Shown: positions 22,679-34,592 of the stretch, piece after piece
Position numbering within the stretch: the first letter of the stretch is position 1
How the letters are laid out: each line of letters begins with the position of its first letter
NCBI GenBank assembly: GCA_947172415.1
Contig: OX359189.1
Location: 456,501 to 520,500 of the forward strand
Origin: Chondrosia reniformis
Lineage: Eukaryota; Porifera; Demospongiae; Chondrillida; Chondrillidae
Direction of reading: 5' to 3'
DNA: 64,000 bases
Program-made: the position numbers and the translations under genes
The notes under the pieces: model-generated
Databases searched by the model: none
Told to the model about the DNA's origin: nothing
Seen by the model: only the letters and a program-made list of their open reading frames with translations

Positions 22679-25600
22679 TTAGACAACGGTCTGTTTGGAA
22701 GAGTCGGAACACCTCCAGTGGCCACTTGAACTGCTGAGTTGCCTGGCAACTTCTTCCTGTGACTGTGAATTTCTACTGTGAAGGTAGCCATCTTGTCTTG
22801 CACTAGCACTACCTTCAGAGCTACTACTGCCGTGTTTGAGGACATGTTGTTTAACTGTGTTTTGGGGACCAAGATCCATTTCTTCTCTCACTGAGAGTTG
22901 CAGCTGAGCTATTTTTTCTTGATACTTATTAATGGCTTTAAGTTTGTGAGACTTGAGCTTTTCCTTCAATTTTGCCTTTGCCTCATTCCTAGGTATCCAA
23001 CTCAGGAGGCTTTGAGCTCTGAAAGATGAACGATTGTTCACAGAGGAGAAGGAGGCATTCAGACTGTTTCTTTGGAAATTAGACTCTGGTCCTTCATCTT
23101 TGCTTTCAGAAGTAAACCACGGCTTACCATCTAACTCGCTACTTCCCTGCCCAATATTGGCATCCAAGAGTGATTCAATTAGTGATTCATCATCATCATC
23201 ACTTGAGAGGAGGTCAATGTCATCGATCATGACTGAGCTACCACAGCTGGAGTTTGATAGAAGGCGGAGAGGTCCATCTGGTTGAGACTTTACAGTTTCA
23301 CTTAAAAGATTGGCGCTCTGGAAGAAGGCTTTTGGCTGAAGCTGATGTCCAGGTGGTTTCGAGGAGGAGCAGGTGTTATCCTCATTTTGGCTTAGAAGAT
23401 CAGAACTTCCACATCGCTTGTAAGGCCTGGTGGATTTTGAATTACTTGCTGACAGACACAGAGTGCTGGCTGACATTAAACCTGTTGGCCCCTTGTTGCC
23501 ATGGTAATGGGAGAGAGATCTAGGCATCATAGTTGGGACTTGCCAAGGATGCAGGTCAGTAGCTGTGCCTCCCCATGTAGGTAAACGTGGCCTGGGCGGC
23601 AAATTTGATGAGGGTACGGGCTGTAACTCCATTTTTTGCATTTTTCTCTGACATTTCTTCTCCAACTGGTGTAATCTGATCGCAAATGCTCTCTTCATCA
23701 TATCCAGTTCCTCCTGTATGTCAAATTCTGATGACACTGAATGTCTATAAGACGGCTAAGAGATTGACAGAGAAAATGTAATAATTTCTATGTTATCATA
23801 GAATATCACTGTAATATAATACAATCACTGTAATACAAATGGGCCCATTTGCTGTATACATATAATATGAATAATATATATAATAATATATAAATAATAT
23901 AATAATAATAATAATAATATAGGTACACATGTGCAGGCATAATTCCCATGCTCTATGAACTGTGCTTCATCAGTTTAGAATAGTACGTATGTACTTACAG
24001 GTTGCAATATTGATTTCCTGTTTTTCATATCTGGTGATTTCCTGAAAAAATAAATTTGCAATAATATATAGTGATATCTGAGAAACGATTTGGTAGCTTG
24101 CTAAATTCTGACCTCCGATTTGACTTCTCTGGTGGTGATATTCCTGGTCCCATGGTAACGTAGTCATCCTTTGATTCTCTTCTTGCATTGAGTTTGGGGA
24201 TTGGAGGAGTTGTCTCCTTAATTACATCATCCACTGATTCATAGGTCCTTTCTGACCTATTAAGTTGGAGTGACCTTCTTCTCTCTTGAGTGGCAGGAGT
24301 ATCAGCAGGCTTCTCATCCTCATTGATTGATTGGATGCTGGTATCTATGTCCTCCTTGTACTTCTGGTCTGACTGAATGAAAGTGAACTCACTATTCAAG
24401 CTTTGAGAACCGGGAGAGCTAAATCTTCTGAGCCTGCAAACCACATGGAATAGTTTCATCATGGATAGATTATATACACTATTAACTATATATACAATGT
24501 ATAATATACTGGTATGTGTCTCTTTTGTTTCCTTTCAATTAGCTGATTACTATATGCACATACCTAAGAAAAGATTTAAAGCCTGAAAATTTTGATTTTG
24601 ATTTCTTGGTTCCTTCAGAGGAGGTCAGATCTATTTGACTGCATGTCTCATTTGGTTTGTAATGCTTCTGAGGCGAGTGGGGGCGGTACAGCTTGCTCTT
24701 CTCCTGCATTATACATTCTAATAGGAGCCTAGCCTCTGAATGGCCACAATTTTCAGCTGTTTCTAATGGCAACCATCCATCCTTATTTCTAATGAAAGGG
24801 TCTGCCCCACCCACCAACAGTACTCTTAGAGCAGCCAGGTTACCATATTTTGCTGCAACATGAACAGCTGTGTCTCCATTCTATGAGTATAAACATATAG
24901 ACATGAAGAGACAATGGATAGAGGGATGGACAGATAAATAGAGGAATGGACAGATAGATAGAGGGATGGACAGATAGATAGAGGGATGGACAGATAGATA
25001 GATAGAGGGATGGATAGATAGATAGAGGGATGGACAGATGGATAGATGAATGAATTCCTTACTTCCATTACAACATTCATATCAGCTTTGGTACCAGCGT
25101 ATGCAGCAATTACTTCAGGATGTGAATATTTTGCTGCAATATGAAGGCCAGTTTCTCCATTCTATAAGAGGAGCAAGGGATACTAAAATAGTGTGATGTC
25201 AAAATGTACATTTGAACAGAAGATGTAGGTAGATACATACATGCACACATAAAGAATATACATAGCTGAACTCACATTGTCAGCAAGGGCTGGATTTGAT
25301 TTATACTTGAGTAGAACTTTAACAACAGGGGCGTGTCCATGCTGAGATGCCAAATGAAGAGGGATTGACCCATGAGAGTTGTAAGTGTCAGGAAAACAAT
25401 TAGCTTTCATCAGTTGTGTCACAACATCTGTGTGGCCATTGCGAGAGGCTTCATGCAGTGCAGTACTGCCTTCCTGCAAAGTAAAATAAGATTTGAATTA
25501 AAAAGTATTAATGTAATGTGTAGTTTATATTCAATACCACACGTGCCAGAGAACATAGCCAAGGTATAACATATAGGATAAATAATCTATATACATAGAT

Positions 25601-25765
25601 GCACATATGCAGATGTAGGGCGGCAGTGGTCCATACAGTGTCACTGCATGTGGACAAGTGTATATATACCTTATCTTTTGTGAACAGAGCTCCTCTTGAC
25701 AGCAGTTTTTTGACATCTCTGACATTGCCATTGGCCGCCGCTTGTATCAATTTGTTGCTTAACAT
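22679..25765 (-). CDS. Ankyrin-repeat protein, diversin/ANKRD6-like layout
   Basis: The gene reads leftward from MLSNKLIQAAANGNVRDVKK. The first exons encode five or six ankyrin repeats: LSRGALFTKDK, GSTALHEASRNGHTDVV, GSIPLHLASQHGHAPVV, GETGLHIAAKYSHPEVI, GDTAVHVAAKYGNLAAL, DGWLPLETAENCGHSEA. The later part is Ser-rich and unstructured, with SKSKFSGFKSFLR and a Tyr segment (RESKDDYVTMGPG). The final exon has a coiled coil (FDIQEELDMMKRAFAIRLHQL) and a C-terminal helix (AKAKLKEKLKSHKLKAINKY). N-terminal ankyrins plus C-terminal coiled coil resembles ANKRD6/diversin, but the match is layout, not firm orthology. One junction near 23740-24000 is ambiguous in phase. Its 3' end converges on MYO6 with about 220 bp between stops. 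Confidence 0.75.
24900..25045. repeat. GATA/GGAT-type tandem repeat in ankyrin gene intron
   Basis: Imperfect units of GGATGGACAGATAGATAGAG lie between two ankyrin exons. They are noncoding; on the minus strand they read as a pyrimidine-rich tract. Confidence 0.9.
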
Positions 25766-26867
25766 TTCACCACTCTAGACCCAGTTGAGGTCTATATACA
25801 ATGTTGTCAAAGAACTCACTTAACTAAACTGTGAAGAAGATCACTAAATTACAAATGTCATAGGACTCCTTACAGGCTAACTCAAGTAGACACCACACCT
25901 TGTGGTTGCTTGGCAACACCTTTTGTCACCCTGAAGCTTCTTAATTCTCTCCTTATAGTGATAATTTGATATATCAGTTTACAAAGTGGGTTCTATTGTC
26001 AACACTACTGTCATCCATATGTATAGATATGGCTAACATGACATTCAAGCTAAGATGTTAATCTGTCATGATTCCTTCAGTGATCTACAGTATAAGTTAC
26101 AGTTGTTCTAAATTTGTAGTCTAACAGGAACCAAACATATTCAACCTTACTGAGATCGATTCTTAGTCTATAGTGTCACTTATCCATTTAAGAGAGTTTA
26201 AAACATATTTCTTGGAAACTTCCTTATCAGGCAAGAAGCCACACAAAGTTGCAGCTATATATGCACTTTTCAATTTCATATATTTCAGAATCTGTGCCAA
26301 GTTATTGTATACACTCCTTGCATTCAATAAGGTTAATGTGCCCATTCATCCAGAAAATCCTTAAGAGAGTTTAAAACATTAATACAGTATAGGTTGGAGT
26401 ATACAGTATCTCTATAGCCATTCCTATAAACTTCCTTATCAGACAAGGAAGCCACACAAATTAAAGTTGCATCTATGCACTTTTCAATTTCAGAATCTGT
26501 ACAAAGTATACATACACTTCTTGCATTCAATAAGATTAACTGAATGATGTTATGAAACCACATCAAAGCTTTGATGTTTGCCTTTATGTGATGTCACCAT
26601 GACAACTTGGTTGACAGTTACCTACAAAAATTAACTCAGTCAGCAAGATGTAATTACCTTTGTAATTTACTATTTCAGCTTTCACAAACTAACTGAGCTA
26701 TATTCACATATATATAGGATTTCAATATATTAAGTATTCCATATACAATAAAATATATTAAATAAAATTTACATTGTTTGAGAGATGAAAATGTCAATGA
26801 AATGTTTGAAATATTGAATTAATGCTATTAATGTTTGTTTTAGCCAATCGGAGCGTTGAATGACCCT
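25766..26867. other. 1.1-kb intergenic region with a local duplication
   Basis: Between the ankyrin gene start and the Frizzled stop. It contains two direct copies of a segment of roughly 150-180 bp (see separate entry) and otherwise AT-rich sequence. It must hold the ankyrin gene promoter. No tRNA or coding exon can be defended. Confidence 0.55.
26187..26540. repeat. Two direct copies of a diverged segment
   Basis: Copy 1 (about 26187-26333) and copy 2 (about 26362-26536) share, in order, GAGAGTTTAAAACAT, AAACTTCCTTATCAG, GAAGCCACACAAA, GCACTTTTCAATTTCA, CAGAATCTGT and TTGCATTCAATAAG. Indels separate the blocks. On the minus strand each copy gives a related peptide containing LLNARSV and SDKEV or PDKEV. 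It may be a remnant of a transposon or a decayed exon. Confidence 0.75.
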
Positions 26868-28478
26868 TTAAACCTCATGGCCAGGGTATTCCATGGTCTT
26901 GAAAGCATCATTTTCTTGAACAGGACCTGATTTGACAATGTACTGTGAGGACCCTCCTGGACCATCTGCCAGTGTACTGTCACTTCCATCGGTTGATCCT
27001 CCCGGCTTACAGTGTTTCAACAGTTTCTTCCAGGATAGAAATGTCTTCTTTGACCAAATCCAAACACCACTCAAAATGCCAATAATTAGAGAAAAAAATA
27101 TTCTAGTGTAAAACACTCCAGAGTTGGCATAATTGCACCCTGGACACATTTCCGGGCCAGAATCCTTAGGACACCAATTTGGCTTGTCAACCAACTCATA
27201 AATGCTGCAGCCAATCACAATTATGGCTGGAATGAGGTAGATAACATTAAAGATGCCCATTCTTATGATAAGTTTGTCCAAAGACACTGTCTCCTCTCCT
27301 CCCTTCTGCATGTGCCTTCGAATCCGAATGATACCGAAGAACCCAACAATCATCATTGTGCTACCAGCTATCAGGATTAACATGAAGGGAATTATAAAGC
27401 CAAGGAGCAGTCCCAGTGCAGACTCCTCCTGGTGGTCTCGGACAACAAAACAGGATCCAGTCAAGTCATCGGCTCCAATCACTTTGGCTGCCAAGACGCT
27501 GATGGTGAGGACAAGGGGCACTGACCAAGCAACCACGTGGTAGAAGGGCGCTAGCTGAGCTATCGCCTCGTTCCCCCACTTGAGACCTGTGGCAAAGAAC
27601 CAACAAAGGGTCAACACTACCCACCAGCAGGCAGAGGAGAAGAGGGTGTAATAGAGGAGGGAGAATATTATCAAACAGGGAGCGTGGGCCCATTCCCAGT
27701 CGCTCTTCGTACTGACCAAGTAGTTGTCTGAAAGAGGACGGGTTATCAGAGAAGGACCGAGGGCCAAAGAGAGCTCGTACGAGACAGAATGAACCAAGAA
27801 CGAGCCGGCAAGGTATATTATCGGTCGCCAAGGATAGCTAAATCGAGATCTGTCAATACAGAAGGTGAGAAGTGTAACCAGCGTAGAAATGAGGCAAATT
27901 GTACACAGAAGAGCTATCCAGACCTTAGCAAACACTTTATCGCTTTCTGCAAAGAAACCTTCACGCAATTGAGCTCTAGTGCAGTTAGTGATTTCCACTT
28001 GCTCGACCGAGGTGGGCGGCCTGACCGTGGAATGTAATTTGTTAACTAAAGTGAGACCATCTCCCTCGTCGTGAACAAGACAATCACTTTCGGGGGACGG
28101 GTATTTGGTACAATCAAATATATCCGCTGTAGACAAACCTTCTAGGGCTCGCGAGAGTGTATCGCTACAGTCGACGCGAATCTGGACACAAAAGCTTCTG
28201 CAAGGCTGACGACCCGACCTAGTCACTCCCTTGTCAGTACACTCGGGAAACATGGCCAAACAGAGAAACACTTCAGCTTTCCCCGGGGAACATGCCGACA
28301 GGTCGAGGTTATCTAATGATTCAAGATCTACCAGCTTATCGTTGCGCTCTTTTCCTGAAAGACTTGTGTAGTTGTAAAGTTTATCACAGGGAGGCGGTGA
28401 GGACACTGTGCAGTTTTCTGAAACAGCTTTGCCATGAAAATAAACGAGCGCTAAAAGAGCAAGAAATACTTTCTTCAT
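26868..28478 (-). CDS. Frizzled-family Wnt receptor
   Basis: One uninterrupted exon of 536 residues. A signal peptide (MKKVFLALLALVYF) is followed by a Cys-rich Wnt-binding domain (residues about 22-125: PPCDKLYNY, DLSACSPGKAEVFLCLAMFPEC, GRQPCRSFCVQIRVDC). Seven hydrophobic helices follow from about residue 185, with Frizzled landmarks CWWVVLTLCWFFATGLKWG and YHVVAWSVP. The cytoplasmic motif KTFLSW after helix 7 fits KTxxxW, the Dishevelled-binding signature, so signalling competence is predicted. The tail is about 60 residues, Gly/Ser-rich, ending in GHEV. This family is characteristic of animals. Which Frizzled subtype it is cannot be told by eye. It is divergent from the TMEM135-like gene with about 250 bp between starts. 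Confidence 0.95.
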   Translation of the reverse strand: MKKVFLALLALVYFHGKAVSENCTVSSPPPCDKLYNYTSLSGKERNDKLVDLESLDNLDLSACSPGKAEVFLCLAMFPECTDKGVTRSGRQPCRSFCVQIRVDCSDTLSRALEGLSTADIFDCTKYPSPESDCLVHDEGDGLTLVNKLHSTVRPPTSVEQVEITNCTRAQLREGFFAESDKVFAKVWIALLCTICLISTLVTLLTFCIDRSRFSYPWRPIIYLAGSFLVHSVSYELSLALGPSLITRPLSDNYLVSTKSDWEWAHAPCLIIFSLLYYTLFSSACWWVVLTLCWFFATGLKWGNEAIAQLAPFYHVVAWSVPLVLTISVLAAKVIGADDLTGSCFVVRDHQEESALGLLLGFIIPFMLILIAGSTMMIVGFFGIIRIRRHMQKGGEETVSLDKLIIRMGIFNVIYLIPAIIVIGCSIYELVDKPNWCPKDSGPEMCPGCNYANSGVFYTRIFFSLIIGILSGVWIWSKKTFLSWKKLLKHCKPGGSTDGSDSTLADGPGGSSQYIVKSGPVQENDAFKTMEYPGHEV

Positions 28479-28731
28479 TTTTGATTATACACCGGCGGCT
28501 AATGATGCGGCCGTTTCGCGATCGCACCTTTTAATCACCAGAAAAGAAATGGCCGACAGCAGGTGAGGTGATCGTTACGTAATCGAATCACTCAAGTGGA
28601 GTCACAACAGCTGAGCACGTTGCAGAAAACAGAAGTACGCGTCAAGGAATTCTTCTCTCTGAATCAAGGTAATATCGCATGCATTCCGAGCGACTACCAA
28701 TTGAAATTGGGTTGTTATCTGTTACCTGTAG
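28479..28731. promoter_or_regulatory. Divergent intergenic region (Frizzled / TMEM135-like)
   Basis: 253 bp between outward-reading starts. It includes several CG dinucleotides near 28500-28580 in an otherwise AT-rich region, as expected for a shared promoter. Confidence 0.45.
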
Positions 28732-31700
28732 ATGGCGGTTCAGTCCAAACCGATCATTAGGGGCAACTGCCAGGAACTGGTTCACCCCTGGTCACCAACG
28801 TGTACGGTAGCAACAAAGGAATTTATCTGGAGGGTCTTTGTGCAATCTCTAAAACTCTACTTTCCCCTCTACACGGTGAGTTCGCTGGTTAGCGAGGAGT
28901 ATCCGGAGTGTGACACATATTTCAGATCCATTTACGATAATTAGATTCCGACCATATCTGGGTTTATCTAGCAGCCCTTGGTACATTTTATTACTTAGAT
29001 ATCAGCTCTACTACAAAGAAGTGGTCTGAAGGATTACTTCATGAGAGTCGCTCCAATGATATTGCAATCCACACTGTTTCTCACAGTTAACGGAGGTCTC
29101 TTAATGCCAGGAACATGCATTTTGAGGTTAATGGTTCAAATGTTTTGTGTGCCTAACAGATAGCTACATTGTACACTTGACACATAGGAAGTTGTTTGGC
29201 GGCTATCACTACTGGTCAGTCCTCCTGCTGCCAGGCCTCATTTCCTCCCTGTTGGCCATTTTGGTGGAACGCAAGGGAAGGCGAAGTGTTCTAATGGTGT
29301 ATGTCGTTTCACTGGTGAGATCAAATTGAAAGAATTTTTATTTTATTTCTATATATATTTCATATATAATTTAACTACCATTTCCCTAATTATTGATATT
29401 AGTGATGATATTGATCAAGTATGTCATATACAAAGACACATTAGAGCTATATTATTGCATCATGCTGTACATACAAAATGGTACATGTACCTATAGACAT
29501 ATACAAAGACACACTAGAGCTATATTATTGCGTCATGCTGTACATACAAAATGGTACATGTACCTATAGACTTATACTGTATACTAACATATACCAAGTT
29601 GGTTGGGTAGTGGATCTGGTCAAGTGTGGGGGCGGATCATCCAGATGTGCTTAATGTCCTTGCAGGCAGCAGAGAGTGTGTATAACATGCTTAAGCACAG
29701 GAAGATGATAAGGCCTGTTCCCTTTGGTGAAGTGAGTGAGTACCTCCTGCCCTGTACCTCTGGTCTGTGTCAGGTGGGCCTAATCCTTCTCCTGCTGCTC
29801 CAGGTCTTGTTGTTTATGATTGCCTCTGCACTCACTATGAGGTCAATCAAGTAAGTCTTGTGTTGTACACAAAGCATGCCATCTAACATTCTTCCAGTTC
29901 AAGCGTTATTTATTTGCTATTGTTTATATTTATTTATTGTTTACCCATTATTCCTTGTTACAATGTATTTAGATTGCAGATTGGTCAACAGGGGTTACTG
30001 GAAGCTTTTGTTAAGTAGGTAAACATGTTGTGCAATAGTCAGTTTGTGCAACTGCTTTAATTAATAATCCAACTTTTTTTTCTATCTTTACAGGATCCTC
30101 TTCTCTCCCCAGTTTCCCGCCTTTTTGACCAAATATCTCCCCAGATCTGAAAGGTACATGACCGACTTACATAATAGTAGTTACTGTACCAAGTCACGTC
30201 TAGAGGGAAGTAGAGGATTTAAAGGTCTAAAGCCGATCTTATAGCTTTGATGTCATCATCATTTATTTAGGAAGTTAAATCATTAGGAATCACTTTCCCT
30301 TCTTGTAGCTTTGTAGGCAGAACTGTACATGTTTTTGAGGTAAGCGGATATATATATTATGTGTGTGTGTACAATATTTAGAAACCCGATAATAATTCTA
30401 CTTGCATACATATATTTTGCTTGTACCATGCCATCCTGTATCATAACATTTCAGTAATAACAGATGTGTAACCGTAATGTGTCTTTGATTGCTGGCAAAG
30501 GAAAAGAGCTTATAAAGCAGTAGTAGACAGATTAGCCACTTAAAAGTTAATTCACCTTTTATATCAGAGTTACACATAACTAGACCAGGACTTACCATAT
30601 GATTGTTCTTTTTTATTTATTTTTTATGAGTAGGTTTCTTAGAAATGATAATTAACTAAACATTGTTTTGAAATGTCTTACCTATGTATTTTGACTGCAG
30701 ATCATTTGTTGGAGTTTTCTATTGGGCTATTGTATAAGAGGATTATATAAGAGCATAGGGCTCTTATTTCAAGGCCCCAAGGCATGGTTAAAGAAGGGTC
30801 AGTGACTCTAATAACGTTTTCTTGTTTGTTACAGTCAGTTTGCACATCTAGGTGAGATAACAAGAAAATGGCTGAACAAGGAAAATCTCAGATGTGGAGC
30901 ATTTCTAGGATTGTTTACAGGGAGCTACAAGGTTCAGCACTGTTGATACACTGAAGTACAGAAATCATATCCTCTTCTCTGTGATAGGTCATATCAGTGG
31001 TTCTCCGGTCCATTGGTGTTTCTGAGTCTGTAAATCCTCTTGTAGCAGGTGAATAACTTGTAAATTGTTACTTGCAACTTGTAACTTGAGGTGTTGTTGT
31101 GTAGGTGGGATTGCTGGAATGTCCATGGCAGTATATGGGAGTTCAGCCATATCAATTTATACATTCTTCAAGAGTTTAGAAGTACACACATACACGACCC
31201 TCACATGACCCACACATGACCCTCACATGACCCTCACATGACCCTTACAAAGACCACATATGACTAGACCATCATATATTTAGAACTGCTCATGAACCCT
31301 TAACTGATGAGATATGGCATGTGAAATGTGTAGAGATGTCAGGGTTTCATCCAGAAATTTCTGTAAGGGGGGGGGGCTGGGGGCAAACATTGATTTTTGC
31401 AGGGGCAGTGTCATACCTTAATACAATAGTTAAGTGGCAACCTGAATCCAAGGGGGAGGCAATGCCCCACCTCGCCTCCTCCCCTGAATGAAACCCTGGA
31501 TGTTGATAATTTACCTGATGAGTTGAATATAAACATTTTCAATGACTATAATTTTAATTTTTTTCTTCAATTTTTATTAGAGATGTTTTTATGAAGCTGC
31601 CAGCCATGGATGGGTAAAACCCTGGTATTATGGTGATGTATTGCTATACACATTGGCCACACCCATTATATTACATTGTGTGAGTATTTCATTTATTGTT

Positions 31701-32000
31701 CATGGTCATTGAACCCATATACTCTCAAAATCCCATATTTGGTGGATGTATATAGGCCGCACTGGAGCCTTTTAGTATAAGGCTAGAATACTACAACTTT
31801 GCATTGAGGCTCTGTGGAAATAGGTATGTTCCATTAATAATTTTCTGTTCTGTTCAATTGGCAACCTTTTAATTGGTTCCTTCAGAATACAAGATTTCAA
31901 TCAAAATGCAGTGGGAATCTGGAATCCTGAGGTCCCTAAGTTTATTCTGCAGCACAAGAAAAGGAACCGTCCTAAAGAAGTATCCCCGAGTGAAGAATAA
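28732..32000 (+). CDS. TMEM135: TMEM135-like multi-pass membrane protein
   Basis: A multi-exon gene. The N-terminus has the Cys-rich TMEM135 start (GNCQELVHPWSPTCTVATKEF, then SLKLYFPLY). Later blocks follow the family order: an exon near 29000 containing QSTLFLTVNGGLLMPGTCILR, then ILVERKGRRSVLMVYVVSL, AAESVYNMLKHRKMIRPVPFGEV, LLFMIASALTMRSIK, FAHLGEITRKWLNKENLRCGAFLGLF, VVLRSIGVSESVNPLVAGGIAGMSMAVYGSSAISIY, and a C-terminal part ending RNRPKEVSPSEE. TMEM135 proteins are linked to peroxisomal and mitochondrial dynamics. Exon boundaries in the middle (29850-30900) were only partly resolved. An AATAAA overlaps the stop codon at 31996-32001. Confidence 0.8.
29425..29571. repeat. 73-bp tandem duplication in TMEM135-like intron
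   Basis: Two near-identical copies starting CATATACAAAGACACA and ending GTACATGTACCTATAGAC, offset by 73 bp, with only a few differences. Intronic. Confidence 0.92.
31340..31498. mobile_element. MITE with CAGGGTTTCAT termini and GATGT duplication
   Basis: The left end is CAGGGTTTCATCCAG and the right end is CTGAATGAAACCCTG; 14 of 15 bases pair. The 159-bp element is flanked on both sides by GATGT (31335-31339 and 31499-31503), which looks like a target-site duplication. It contains a G-rich run and no coding capacity. It lies in an intron of the TMEM135-like gene. The superfamily is not assigned. Confidence 0.75.
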
Positions 32001-32001
32001 A
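31996..32001 (+). terminator. AATAAA overlapping the TMEM135-like stop codon
   Basis: The stop TAA of ...PSEE lies within AATAAA, the nearest poly(A) signal before the next gene begins 178 bp downstream. Confidence 0.4.
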
Positions 32002-32178
32002 TTCTCTTATATACTAAAGTATTTCAGTGGACTTCAAATTGTACAAAGTTAATTTAATACTTCGTTGCTAAGTAACGAAATTAAATGGCCGCATAGGACC
32101 TTGAGAAAGAATTTCTTGGAAGGAATACGTAAGCGTCCCATCGTTAGAATCTGAGTGATTAACCCAATTGGGTGTATC

Positions 32179-34537
32179 ATGCTATCCTCCTTGGAGGCAA
32201 AACGACTCTTACAGCGCGTAACATTCCCAGGTTAGGACTTTCAAGACTTGAGGATGATGAATTTTTCATTAATTTTTCATGATGATATTGTCAGGCGATG
32301 ATCTCGCCACACATCGAATAGCTGCTTTGCTAGCCAGCGAGAGGCGGTCGCTGATTCGAAACAAATCGGAGCACTGTGAGGTGGCGGCTGCAGTGGAAAT
32401 ACAGAGAACTTGGAGGGGACACAGAACAAGGCATGTCTGTTTAAAGTTGTGGTTTTTATAAATCTGGCACATGCATATACTGGCACATGCATATACTTCT
32501 GAGTTTTCAATAATAATAGCTTTGACCTGTGATATTCTAATCAGAATGTATAATGAATACTCAGTTTAATCATTGTGCATGTGTACGTACATGTAGGCGA
32601 CGTTTCAAGGAAATTCTTGGACCTTTGCTTGAGCAAATAAGGCAAGATTCTTTGCAAATAGAAGATCTTGTCATCAAGAAGATCTTTAGCGAGAACGAGG
32701 CAGCTCATGTCATACAAAGAGCCTGGAGGAGATACAGTGTAGGTATATACACCATTGGAATGAACTAGGCCTTGCCACATTGTCTTCTTCAATCTTTAGA
32801 ATTGTCAGATTTATAAGTTCTACAGAGATTTGATTGTATTCCATGGAAAGGGAGATCCTGCTACAATGCTGCGGACCATTAACCCTAAAGAAGTGGGTAT
32901 TGTATGCTAACATACGTACGTAGAAACAAGCAGATACACAAACTTTCCTGTATGTGTGTCTAAATATGTACGTACATGCTGAACCACACAATTGAGATGG
33001 TCAATATTCTAGTAGTTTTGGATGGGTCGTCTCTCTTGATTGAGCTGCCTTATTACGTGTTATATGGCTGATGAATAGTTTGTAAAAACTTCAAGTATTT
33101 ATAGGAAAAGGTGAATACTATTTTTTGCAGTTTTAGTTTTTGACTGATAGTAATTAACTTTGTCCTTTCCTTATAAGCGGTCCATTTAATGGACTGTCAA
33201 TACGTCTGCTTTATAGTGTACTATATTGGACAAGGCAGCTGGGGTACGGATAAGATTCAGGCTTGGAGGAGTAAGTATCAATGTTATGCCTTGTCAGAAC
33301 AGTGCTGACTTCTGTAGGTACTTCGGTGATGAAAGATTTACCTTGTTACTTGTACGTAGGCTGCCTTTCCACCAAACATTTACTATAAGATCTTTACTCA
33401 TCACAACATTGTGGATCTTTGTGCCAGTAGTCCAAGAGACTATACAGCAATGAGCCAGAGACTGAGTCTTCCTAAAGACATATTTAATAAGCCAGCAAGG
33501 ACACTACCAGAGGAAGGTAACTAGTGATAGTGTGATAATGATAGAAGATAGTGATTCTTATTGTCCATTAGTTTAGAAGTTTTTTGTGTTCATTAGGTTA
33601 GAAGTCTTTTTGTGTCTAAACCAGATATTTTGATTGCTCCTAACATGGGTCCAAATTCCACTGAACGCATTATAAGCTACATAGTGATGAGGATAGACGC
33701 CTCTCTTGTGTGAATAGCTTGCATAGGTTTCAATGAATACCAGTGATAATCAAGCCACAAGTGTTAATCTTTGAATATGCTAATTACATTTTCTTAATGT
33801 TATCTTTGTTGTCATGTGTATCCATTCAGATAAGAGTGGGTGGTACCAGAGGAAGGAAAACAATGGATGGAGGATAGTCCCCTCTAGAGTAAGTCAACTT
33901 TCTGATACCCATCTGTGTCTGCAGTACCCCATCTGTGTTTGCAGTACCCCATCTGTGTCTGCAGTACCTCATCTGTGTTTACAGTACCTCATCTGTGTTT
34001 GCAGTACCTCATCTGTGTTTGCAGTACCCCATCTGTGTTTACAGTACCCTATCTGTGTCGGCAGTACCCTATCTGTGTCTGCAGTACCCTATCTGTGTCT
34101 GCAGTACCCTATCTATGTTTGTGCTAATTACTTTTGTAGCTGTTTGTTCGCAGTGACCACGACCAAGTTCAGATGGAGTCCAATAAAGGAATTACAGATT
34201 TTCATTATTCTAAGGTAAGCCCTCAAGAAGCCTAGGAACCTAGCTAGCTGTCTGTGGCACTCCCCTGCACTACCCACACAAACATAATAACTAGGTCAAA
34301 AGGAAGCAGGATATCGAGAAGAAAAGAAAGCAGAGAAAGGTGGATTGGATGAAGAAGATGTACTTGGAGGGAGTGCTCTCCTCTGCCAAGGACAGGGATG
34401 GTGTTGGTGCTGCGTTGGAACAGCTAGTTGACTCCACCGAGTTCTCCGGTCCAGACACCACGGATACAGAAGACATTGACAACCTACTCTCATGGACAAG
34501 TGGACTAAATTTTGATGAGTACGCTACCATTTTCTAA
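32179..34537 (+). CDS. C11orf65: C11orf65/MFI orthologue, IQ-motif protein
   Basis: A multi-exon gene. Exon 1 encodes MLSSLEAKRLLQRVTFP. Two IQ-like segments follow (AAAVEIQRTWRGHRTR and AAHVIQRAWRRYS). Then come the family core blocks: LRTINPKE, DKAAGVRIRFRLGG, FPPNIYYKIFTHHNIVDLC, SSPRDYT, KSGWYQRKENNGWRIVPSR, DFHYSK, KRKQDIEKKRKQRKVDWMKKM, and the end LLSWTSGLNFDEYATIF. These match, in order, the vertebrate C11orf65 protein (also called MFI, reported as an inhibitor of mitochondrial fission). The FPPNIYYKIF exon is in a different frame from the visible open frame at 33226-33453, so a splice before it is required. An intron at 33892-34140 holds a 20-bp repeat array. Confidence 0.85.
33908..34118. 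repeat. 20-bp array of acceptor-like units in C11orf65 intron
   Basis: About ten copies of CTGTGTTTGCAGTACCYCAT. Each unit contains a pyrimidine/G tract followed by TGCAG, so each resembles a 3' splice site. The true acceptor appears to be CTTTTGTAG at about 34138, after the array. Confidence 0.85.
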
Positions 34538-34592
34538 TTAGAGCCCACCCATCATCACTCAATAGTCACATACATATACATACGTACATGTA

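Noticed and set aside
33814..34218. Frames of CVCSTPSVSAVPHL-type repeats
   Set aside because: They result from reading through the 20-bp intronic array of C11orf65.
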